Of a stretch of DNA of 64,000 nucleotides, positions 16,444 through 24,156 are shown in pieces. The notes below the pieces were generated by a model. The model worked only from the letters and a program-made list of their open reading frames with translations, had not been told where the DNA came from and did not search any database. The number at the start of each line of letters is the position of its first letter. Positions within the stretch are counted from its first letter, which is position 1. A program made the translations under genes and the position numbers. The stretch is from Clostridia bacterium. Its GTDB lineage: Bacteria > Bacillota > Clostridia > Oscillospirales > Acutalibacteraceae. The stretch spans positions 62,001 to 126,000 of the forward strand of contig JAFYVE010000055.1 of assembly GCA_017549285.1 (NCBI GenBank). The letters are read 5' to 3'.

Positions 16444-18186
16444 ATGATAAAACGTCTTGCGAAATGCGTACGTGAATACAAAAAAGATGCAATATTGACC
16501 CCTGTTTTTGTTATAGGCGAAGTTGTTATGGAAGTTATTATCCCCCTTCTTATGGCAAGCCTTATCGATAACGGCATCAATGCAGGAAGTATGGATTTTG
16601 TGCTTAAAATGGGTGTAATCCTTCTTGTGTGCGCAATTATTTCAATGTTCTTCGGCGGTATTGCAGGCAGAACATGTGCCGTTGCGAGTGCAGGATTTGC
16701 AAAGAATTTAAGACACGATATGTTCTACAACATTCAGAATTATGCATTCTCAAATATCGATAAATTCTCAACAGCAAGTCTTGTAACAAGACTCACAACA
16801 GACGTAAACAACGTTCAGCAGTCATTTATGATGATTATAAGAATGGCTGTAAGAAGCCCGATGATGTTCTTCTTCTCATTCATTTTTGCTTTCGGAATCA
16901 ATGCAAAACTTGCTTCAATTTTCCTTTGTGTTGTTCCCTTCCTGCTTCTGGGAATGTTCCTTATCATCAGAAAAGCGCATCCCCTTTTCAAGAGAGTTTT
17001 TAAAACTTATGACAAACTCAATTCAATCGTTGAAGAGAATGTAAGAGGCATCCGTGTTGTAAAATCATTCAACAGACAGAACTTTGAAATCAATAAGTTT
17101 CAGGATATTTCGGGAAGCATCTACAACGACTTCGTAAAAGCAGAAAAGACAATCGCATTCAATGCCCCCCTTATGCAGATGAGTGTTTACATATGCACAA
17201 TTCTCATTTCTTGGTTCGGTGCTAAGCTTGTTGTAAACTCAGGCGGAACCGAGCTTTCGACAGGCGAACTGATGAGTCTTTTCACTTACACGGCTCAACT
17301 GCTCAACAGCCTTATGTTCGTTTCAATGATTTTCGTTATGATGACAATGTCAAAGGCAAGTGCCGAAAGAATTGTTGAAGTACTTGACGAAAAAAGTGAC
17401 ATAGCTGAAAAAGAAAATGCAGAAACTCTTGTAAAAGACGGCTCAATCATTTTTGACAACGTTGATTTTTCATATTCAAAGAATGCCGACAAACTCTGCC
17501 TTGACAATATCAATATTTCAATCTCTTCGGGTGAAACAATCGGTATCATAGGCGGTACAGGTTCATCAAAATCAACTCTCGTTCAGCTTATACCCAGACT
17601 TTATGATGTAAAAAACGGTTGTGTTAAAGTAGGCGGAAAAGATGTCCGTGAATACTCAATTGAAGCTCTCAGAAACGAAGTTGCAATGGTGCTTCAGAAG
17701 AATGTTCTTTTCTCGGGCACAATCAAAGATAATCTTCGTTGGGGCAAGGAAGATGCAACTGATGAAGAAATCATCAAAGCTTGCAGTCTTGCCTGTGCTG
17801 ATGAATTCATAGAAAAATTTCCCGACAAATACGATACATATATCGAGCAGGGCGGTGCGAATGTTTCGGGTGGTCAGAAACAAAGACTGTGTATTGCCCG
17901 TGCACTTCTCAAAAAACCGAAAATTCTTATTCTTGATGACTCAACAAGTGCTGTTGATACGGCAACTGATGCAAAAATCAGAAAGGCTTTCAGGGAAGAA
18001 ATCCCCGAAACCACAAAAATCATTATTGCCCAGAGAATTTCATCCGTTCTGGATGCAGACAGAATCATAGTCCTTGATGACGGTAAGATTTCAGCTGTGG
18101 GCAATCACAATTATCTGCTTGAAACAAGCTGTATCTACAAAGAAGTATATGAATCACAGATGAAGGGAGGCGATGACAATGGCTGA
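16444..18186 (+). CDS. ABC exporter half-transporter, degenerate catalytic site (pair 1, subunit A)
   Basis: 580 residues: a six-helix exporter membrane domain (about 1-320) and a C-terminal ATPase domain (about 345-575). Walker A is GGTGSSKST at 370-378, the signature is SGGQKQR, and Walker B reads LILDDSTSAVD with Asp499 where the catalytic Glu normally sits. Such a substitution marks the degenerate half of a heterodimeric exporter. Its partner overlaps it downstream. GGAGG lies 7 bases before the ATG. Substrate unknown; relatives export drugs, lipids or peptides. Confidence 0.93.
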   Translation: MIKRLAKCVREYKKDAILTPVFVIGEVVMEVIIPLLMASLIDNGINAGSMDFVLKMGVILLVCAIISMFFGGIAGRTCAVASAGFAKNLRHDMFYNIQNYAFSNIDKFSTASLVTRLTTDVNNVQQSFMMIIRMAVRSPMMFFFSFIFAFGINAKLASIFLCVVPFLLLGMFLIIRKAHPLFKRVFKTYDKLNSIVEENVRGIRVVKSFNRQNFEINKFQDISGSIYNDFVKAEKTIAFNAPLMQMSVYICTILISWFGAKLVVNSGGTELSTGELMSLFTYTAQLLNSLMFVSMIFVMMTMSKASAERIVEVLDEKSDIAEKENAETLVKDGSIIFDNVDFSYSKNADKLCLDNINISISSGETIGIIGGTGSSKSTLVQLIPRLYDVKNGCVKVGGKDVREYSIEALRNEVAMVLQKNVLFSGTIKDNLRWGKEDATDEEIIKACSLACADEFIEKFPDKYDTYIEQGGANVSGGQKQRLCIARALLKKPKILILDDSTSAVDTATDAKIRKAFREEIPETTKIIIAQRISSVLDADRIIVLDDGKISAVGNHNYLLETSCIYKEVYESQMKGGDDNG

Positions 18187-20146
18187 TGAAAAAACACGTC
18201 AGATGCCCCCGATGGGAGGCCCCGGAAGACGAGGCGGAATGGTTGCAAAACCTGATGTAAAAATAAACAAAGATACCGTAAAACGTCTTTTCCGTTATTT
18301 CAGCGAATACAAATTCCATCTTGTTTTCGTTATGATTTTCATCATTCTCAGTGCCGTTGCAAGTGTTGCCTCATCACTTTTCCTTGAAACACTTATTGAT
18401 GATTACATAACACCGATGCTTTTCCCCAATTCATCGGTTACATTTACAGACCTTTTCGTTGCTCTTTGCAAAATCGGCATCCTTTATGTCTGTGGTGCTC
18501 TTGCAGGTCTTCTTTACAACCGTATTATGTCAAATGTTTCACAGGGAATACTGAAGAAAATCCGTGACAGAATGTTTGCTCATATGCAGACACTTCCCAT
18601 AAAGTATTTTGACGCACACAATTTCGGCGACACAATGAGCTTCTACACAAATGATACAGATGCTATAAGACAGATGATATCACAGTCTGTCCCTCAGGCT
18701 ATGTCATCACTTGTAACGATTGTTTCTATCTTTTTCTCAATGCTTCGTCAGAGCGTGTGGCTGACACTTTTTGTTGTTGTTTTTCTTTTTGCCATAACAA
18801 GAATTATCGGCTTCATCGGCAAAAAAAGCGGAACTTACTTTATGAAACAGCAGCGTTCGGTTGCATCTGTAAACAGCTTTATAGAAGAAATGATAAACGG
18901 TCAGAGAGTTGTAAAGGTTTTCTGCCACGAAGATGAAAACAAGACAGAATTTGACAAACGCAACGATGAGCTCTGCCACAATATGACAACTGCTAACACC
19001 TACGGCAACATTGTTGGTCCCATTATGAACAATATGGGTTACATCCTCTACCTTGCACTTGCAGTTCTCGGTGGTGTTCTTGCGATAAAGGGTGTTACAA
19101 ATCTCACGCTCTTTGGCTTTGACGATAAAGCGATAACACTCGGCACCATTGCATCATTCCTCACAATGTCAAGAAACTTCGTTATGCCCATTTCTCACAT
19201 TTCACAGCAGATAAACGCCATTTCAATGGCTCTTGCAGGTGCAGAAAGAATCTTCACACTCATTGATGAAGAATCCGAAGCTGACGAAGGCTATGTAACA
19301 CTTGTGAATGCAAAAACAGACAAGGATGGCAACATAACGGAAAGTGAAGAAAGAACAGGTGAATGGGCTTGGAAACATCCTCACGGTGACGGTACAGTCA
19401 CTTATACTCCCCTCAAGGGTGATATTGTTCTTGACGATGTTGACTTTGCATACGTTGAAGACAAAACCGTTCTTCACAATGTTTCACTTTATGCCCAGCC
19501 CGGTCAGAAAGTTGCTTTTGTTGGTGCTACGGGTGCAGGTAAAACAACAATCACAAATCTTATCAACAGATTCTATGACATCGCAGACGGAAAAATCCGT
19601 TACGACGGCATAAACATAAACAAAATCAGAAAAGCAGACCTCAGACGTTCAATGGGTATTGTTCTTCAGGATGTTAACCTCTTCACGGGTACAGTTATGG
19701 ATAATATCCGTTACGGCAAGCTTGATGCAACCGACGAAGAATGTATTGCAGCGGCAAAGCTTGCAAATGCAGACGGTTTTATAAGAATGCTCCCCAACGG
19801 CTATAATACGGTGCTTGAAGGTGACGGCAGCGGACTTTCTCAGGGACAGCGACAGCTCATTTCAATTGCCCGTGCAGCAGTCGCAGACCCCCCTGTTATG
19901 ATTCTTGATGAAGCTACATCTTCAATTGACACAAGAACGGAAGCTATCGTACAGAGAGGTATGGATGCCCTTATGCACGGCAGAACGGTTTTCGTTATTG
20001 CTCACAGACTTTCAACTGTCAAGAATTCTGATGTGATTATGGTTCTTGAACGGGGCAGAATCATTGAAAGAGGTAACCACGAAAAGCTGATTTCCGAAAA
20101 GGGTAAATATTATCAGCTTTATACAGGTGCGTTTGAGCTCGATTAA
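18179..20146 (+). CDS. ABC exporter half-transporter, canonical ATPase (pair 1, subunit B)
   Basis: About 655 residues: a Met/Pro/Gly-rich leader (1-25), the exporter membrane domain and an ATPase domain with GATGAGKTT, LSQGQRQL and ILDEATSS; Glu578 is the intact catalytic glutamate. It therefore supplies the active site for the heterodimer with the preceding gene. A segment of about 40 residues between membrane and ATPase domains (DKDGNITESEE region) is longer than usual. Two ATGs are possible: 18173 is only 2 bases from GGAGG, 18179 is 8 bases away and preferred. Either way it overlaps the upstream gene, so translation is coupled. Confidence 0.93.
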   Translation: MADEKTRQMPPMGGPGRRGGMVAKPDVKINKDTVKRLFRYFSEYKFHLVFVMIFIILSAVASVASSLFLETLIDDYITPMLFPNSSVTFTDLFVALCKIGILYVCGALAGLLYNRIMSNVSQGILKKIRDRMFAHMQTLPIKYFDAHNFGDTMSFYTNDTDAIRQMISQSVPQAMSSLVTIVSIFFSMLRQSVWLTLFVVVFLFAITRIIGFIGKKSGTYFMKQQRSVASVNSFIEEMINGQRVVKVFCHEDENKTEFDKRNDELCHNMTTANTYGNIVGPIMNNMGYILYLALAVLGGVLAIKGVTNLTLFGFDDKAITLGTIASFLTMSRNFVMPISHISQQINAISMALAGAERIFTLIDEESEADEGYVTLVNAKTDKDGNITESEERTGEWAWKHPHGDGTVTYTPLKGDIVLDDVDFAYVEDKTVLHNVSLYAQPGQKVAFVGATGAGKTTITNLINRFYDIADGKIRYDGININKIRKADLRRSMGIVLQDVNLFTGTVMDNIRYGKLDATDEECIAAAKLANADGFIRMLPNGYNTVLEGDGSGLSQGQRQLISIARAAVADPPVMILDEATSSIDTRTEAIVQRGMDALMHGRTVFVIAHRLSTVKNSDVIMVLERGRIIERGNHEKLISEKGKYYQLYTGAFELD

Positions 20147-20168
20147 CAATATATAAATAATTATATAC

Positions 20169-20197
20169 TTGAATAAATTAATGCAATATGTTATAAT
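20169..20197 (+). promoter_or_regulatory. Promoter of the second ABC exporter pair
   Basis: TTGAAT (20169-20174), 17 bases, TATAAT (20192-20197). The -10 box lies inside the left arm of a long inverted repeat (20183-20219). Confidence 0.6.
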
Positions 20198-20230
20198 TAC
20201 TATAATTATGGCATATTGCTTTTTATTTTA
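20183..20230 (+). terminator. Long hairpin with T-tract: terminator and possible operator
   Basis: Bases 20183-20199 pair with 20203-20219 over 17 positions, with two wobbles and a 3-base loop, followed by TTTTTATTTTATTT. As RNA it would terminate the first ABC pair. As DNA it is a long dyad over the -10 box of the second pair's promoter and so could be an operator. Both roles are possible. Confidence 0.65.
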
Positions 20231-20247
20231 TTTACGGAAGTGAAAAT

Positions 20248-22167
20248 ATGATAAGAATCTTCAAAATGCTCAGGCCTTACAGAAAAACATTGATTCTTTC
20301 AATGCTCTGTTCAGCCTTGTATGCAATTCTCGAAATATCCCTTCCCTTTTTCACAAAACAGATTATGAGTAAGGGTATTCTCGGTGAAAGTATGGAAAAC
20401 ATACTTTTTTACGGCGGACTGATGCTTGTGATGTCACTTGTTTGCGGTGCTATGTCACTTCTCAACACATATTTTTCAACAAAGACATCAGTAAACTACG
20501 CTAACGGCATCAGAAACAATGTTTTTGAAAAGGTTTCGCATCTTTCACAGTGTGATGTTGATAAAATCGGTGTTTCATCACTTATGACAAGAACAACAAA
20601 CGACGTGCGTCAGGTGCACGATGTTATTCTTTCAACACTCAAATCAATTCTGCCCGTTCCGATTATGCTCATTGGCGGCTTTGTTATGGCATACCAGACA
20701 AACAAAGAACTTCTGAAACTCATTTTTGTTGTTCTTCCCGTACTGCTTGTAATTGTTGTTCTTCTTCTCATTTTTATTCTTCCGATGTTCAACAAGGTGC
20801 AGAAGCTTCTTGATAAGCTCAATTTTATCTTAAGAGGTAAAATCGGAGGTATCAGAGTTATAAGAGCATTCAACAAGTCTGAATATGAAGACTACCGTTT
20901 TGATGAAAGCAACGAAAAGCTCACAAAATTAAGCCTCAAGGCAAACAGAATCCTTTCAAGCCTTCTGCCTGTGCTTACAGTTGCACTCTATTCGCTCATC
21001 TGTTACATACTTTATTCAAGTGTTATGGCTGTTATGGAGCCGGGAATGACAAAAACACAGATTATTGAAACAATTCCGAATATGTATATGTTCATTACAT
21101 ATTTCACACTTATAATCGGTGCTATCATTTCAATTGTCGGCATTGTTGTTTCAATCCCCAGAGCTTCCGTATCTGCTAAACGTATCAATGAAATCCTTGA
21201 AACTGTTCCCGAAATCGCAGAGCCCGAAACTCCCGTAATTCCTGACGGTACTGCAGACGGATGTGTTGAATTCAGAAACGTTTCTTTTAAATATAAACCT
21301 GCTCCCGAAGAAAAGAAGAAGAATCTTCTTTCAAGACTTCTTGAAAAGAGCAAGGAAAAAGAGAAAAAGAAAAAAGAAAAGAAGGAAGCTGAACAGAAAA
21401 AGGAAGAAAACACAGTTCCCCTTCCCGAAAATACAGCTCCGGAAACAGAAGAAGAGAAAAAAGTTATTGACCGTGATGCAATTCACAACATTAACTTTTC
21501 TTCACGTCCCGGTGAAGTGACTGCTATCATCGGTGTTACAGGCTGTGGAAAATCAACGCTCGTAAATCTTATCCCACGTCTTTATGATGTAACGGAAGGT
21601 GAGATTCTTGTAAACGGCGTTGATGTAAGAAACCTGTCACTTGAATCACTTCATTCTTCAATCGCTTATGTACCTCAGCAGAGTTTCCTTTTCTCAGGTA
21701 CAATCAGGGATAACATAAAATTCGGTAATCCTGATGCAACAGACGATGAAATCTGGAGAGCGATTGAAATTGCTCAGGCAAAGACATTTGTAAGCAGTAT
21801 GACAGACGGGCTTGACAGTTTTGTTTCTCAGGCAGGTAAAAACTATTCGGGCGGTCAGAAACAGCGTCTTGCAATTGCCCGTGCAATTGCAAAGAATGCC
21901 TCGGTTTATATCTTTGATGACAGTTTCTCAGCTCTTGACCTTGCAACTGACGCAAGACTCAGAGCATCATTAAGAGAAAATCTTCCCGATGCGAATATTA
22001 TTATCGTAGCTCAGCGTGTGGGTACAGTTATCAATGCCGACAGAATCATAGTTATGGATGAAGGCGAAGCTGTGGGAATCGGCACACATGAAGAGCTTAT
22101 GAAAAACTGCGATGTTTACAGAAGCATTGTTGCTTCTCAGCTTTCAGAAGAGGAGGCGGCAGTATGA
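20248..22167 (+). CDS. ABC exporter half-transporter, degenerate site, with charged insert (pair 2, subunit A)
   Basis: 639 residues: exporter membrane domain (about 1-325) and ATPase domain. Walker A is GVTGCGKST, the signature SGGQKQR, and Walker B reads YIFDDSFSALD with Asp558 in place of the catalytic Glu, the degenerate half of a heterodimer. About 60 extra residues (350-410), almost all Lys and Glu, sit between the first strand of the ATPase domain (FRNVSFKYKP) and the strand before Walker A. Typical exporters have a short turn there. GGAAGTG lies 6 bases before the ATG. The next gene overlaps by 4 bases. Confidence 0.92.
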   Translation: MIRIFKMLRPYRKTLILSMLCSALYAILEISLPFFTKQIMSKGILGESMENILFYGGLMLVMSLVCGAMSLLNTYFSTKTSVNYANGIRNNVFEKVSHLSQCDVDKIGVSSLMTRTTNDVRQVHDVILSTLKSILPVPIMLIGGFVMAYQTNKELLKLIFVVLPVLLVIVVLLLIFILPMFNKVQKLLDKLNFILRGKIGGIRVIRAFNKSEYEDYRFDESNEKLTKLSLKANRILSSLLPVLTVALYSLICYILYSSVMAVMEPGMTKTQIIETIPNMYMFITYFTLIIGAIISIVGIVVSIPRASVSAKRINEILETVPEIAEPETPVIPDGTADGCVEFRNVSFKYKPAPEEKKKNLLSRLLEKSKEKEKKKKEKKEAEQKKEENTVPLPENTAPETEEEKKVIDRDAIHNINFSSRPGEVTAIIGVTGCGKSTLVNLIPRLYDVTEGEILVNGVDVRNLSLESLHSSIAYVPQQSFLFSGTIRDNIKFGNPDATDDEIWRAIEIAQAKTFVSSMTDGLDSFVSQAGKNYSGGQKQRLAIARAIAKNASVYIFDDSFSALDLATDARLRASLRENLPDANIIIVAQRVGTVINADRIIVMDEGEAVGIGTHEELMKNCDVYRSIVASQLSEEEAAV

Positions 22168-24098
22168 GTAAAAAAGCAGTAAAAACAGTAACAGACGAAG
22201 ATATTTCATATTTTGAAAAGAAGTATTCTTCATATAACGACAAAAGTGACGACAAGAAAAAGGTAAAGAACGCAAAAGGTACGGCTTTAAGATTTTTCAG
22301 TCTATTGAAACCTTACCGGGTGAGTGTTTCAATAGTCTGCCTTGCATCAATTGCCAGCACGCTTGCAAATGTTGTTTCCCCCGATTACCTCGGTAACATC
22401 ATAAACAACGTTCAGGCTTCAATTGAAGCATTTGCAAACAACGGAACACCGATTGAATTCGGCAGTCTGACAGACAGATCTTCAATACTTTATCAGATTG
22501 TCTCCCTCGGTCTTGTTTATTTCATTCTCGGCTTTATGACATTTGTTCAGCAGTTTGTGGGTGCAGGTGTAACACAGAAACTTGTTTTCAATTTAAGACA
22601 GCAGGTAAATACAAAGCTTTCAAATCTTCCCCTCAGGTATTTTGATAAGAATACAAAAGGTGAAATCATAAGCAAAGTTGTAAACGATATTGAAAATGTT
22701 TCACAGAATCTTCAGAACAGTTTTCTTACAATACTCACAGGTGCAATTCAGGTTGTGGGTGCCCTCATAATGATGCTGAGAACAGGAAACATTCTTATGA
22801 CTCTGGCGGCAGTTTTCCTTGTTCCTTTCAGCGGTACAATTGCTTTTAAACTTGCAAAAATATCAAAAAAATGGTTCTCGAAATTCTGGAGTTCAATGGG
22901 TGCTATGAACGGCCACGTTGAAGAAATGTATACAGGTCACACACTTGTAAAACTCTTCAATCACGAAAAGCAGTCAGTTGATGAATTCAAGGTTATCAAT
23001 GACAACTTAAGAAAGAACAGCTTTTCTGCAAATATGATTGCAGGTATTCTCAACCCCATTCTCACTCTTTTCAAGAATATCAATTATGTTTCAGTATGTA
23101 TCATCGGTGGCTGCTTCTATATGGGCAGATGGTTCAATACAGGTGTTCTGATTCAGAACACAATGAAAATCGGTGACATTGAAAAGTTCCTTTCATTCTC
23201 ATCACTTTTCTCACAGCCTATCACAAGCATTTCACAGATGATAAACGGTATTCAGTCTGCCCTTGCTTCTGCAGAAAGAGTTTTTGAACTCCTTGATGAA
23301 GAAGAACAGTCAGCCGACAACACCGAAAATGAGCCCGAAGGGCTGTCAAATGGTAATGTTGAATTCAGAAATGTTTCATTCAGATATAAAGAAGACACTC
23401 CCCTTATCGAAGACTTCAATCTCTCAGCTTCACCCGGTCACATTGTTGCAATTGTAGGCCCCACAGGTGCAGGTAAAACCACAATCGTAAATCTTCTTAT
23501 GAGATTCTATGACATTCAATCAGGTCAGATTCTTCTTGACGGTACAGACATTATGACAATGTCAAGAAACGCTCTGAGAGAGAATTTCGGTATGGTTCTT
23601 CAGGACACATGGCTTTTCAAGGGTACAATAAAAGAAAATATAAAATACGGTGTTGATGATGTCTCAGACGAAGAAATTATTGCGGCTGCAAAATCGGCAA
23701 ACATCCACGATTATATAATGTCACAACCGAATGGTTATGACATGGAGCTGACAGAAGACGGTGCAAACATTTCTCAGGGACAGAGGCAGCTCATTACAAT
23801 CGCACGAGCACTTCTCAAAAACCCGAAAGTTCTTATTCTTGATGAAGCAACATCTTCAGTTGACACAAAGACAGAACTTCTCATTCAGGAAGCTATGGCA
23901 GAGCTTATGAAGGGCAGAACAAGTTTTGTTATTGCTCACAGACTTTCAACAATCAAGAATGCCGACAACATCATTGTTATGAGAAGAGGCAGTATTGTTG
24001 AACAGGGAACACACCACGAGCTTATTGAAAAAGACGGTTTCTATGCAAACCTTTATAACAGCCAGTTTACAGGTGGTATTCCTGAGGATATTGAATAA
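22164..24098 (+). CDS. ABC exporter half-transporter, canonical ATPase (pair 2, subunit B)
   Basis: 644 residues: a charged N-terminal tail (1-40), the six-helix membrane domain and an ATPase domain with GPTGAGKTT, ISQGQRQL and LILDEATSSVD; Glu561 is the intact catalytic residue. It overlaps the preceding gene by ATGA and is its natural partner. The membrane domain between helices 1 and 2 has an extra loop (about 85-105) for an exporter of this type. The gene ends 18 bases before a strong terminator. Substrate unknown. Confidence 0.93.
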   Translation: MSKKAVKTVTDEDISYFEKKYSSYNDKSDDKKKVKNAKGTALRFFSLLKPYRVSVSIVCLASIASTLANVVSPDYLGNIINNVQASIEAFANNGTPIEFGSLTDRSSILYQIVSLGLVYFILGFMTFVQQFVGAGVTQKLVFNLRQQVNTKLSNLPLRYFDKNTKGEIISKVVNDIENVSQNLQNSFLTILTGAIQVVGALIMMLRTGNILMTLAAVFLVPFSGTIAFKLAKISKKWFSKFWSSMGAMNGHVEEMYTGHTLVKLFNHEKQSVDEFKVINDNLRKNSFSANMIAGILNPILTLFKNINYVSVCIIGGCFYMGRWFNTGVLIQNTMKIGDIEKFLSFSSLFSQPITSISQMINGIQSALASAERVFELLDEEEQSADNTENEPEGLSNGNVEFRNVSFRYKEDTPLIEDFNLSASPGHIVAIVGPTGAGKTTIVNLLMRFYDIQSGQILLDGTDIMTMSRNALRENFGMVLQDTWLFKGTIKENIKYGVDDVSDEEIIAAAKSANIHDYIMSQPNGYDMELTEDGANISQGQRQLITIARALLKNPKVLILDEATSSVDTKTELLIQEAMAELMKGRTSFVIAHRLSTIKNADNIIVMRRGSIVEQGTHHELIEKDGFYANLYNSQFTGGIPEDIE

Positions 24099-24115
24099 AA
24101 TATTTATTTACAGAA

Positions 24116-24155
24116 AAGAACCATCGGTTGTGATAACCGATGGTTCTTGCTTTTT
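24116..24155 (+). terminator. Terminator after the ABC exporter genes
   Basis: A 14-base-pair perfect stem (24116-24129 with 24135-24148), 5-base loop, followed by GCTTTTT. It lies between converging genes, with the glycosidase stop codon immediately beyond. Confidence 0.92.
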
Positions 24156-24156
24156 A

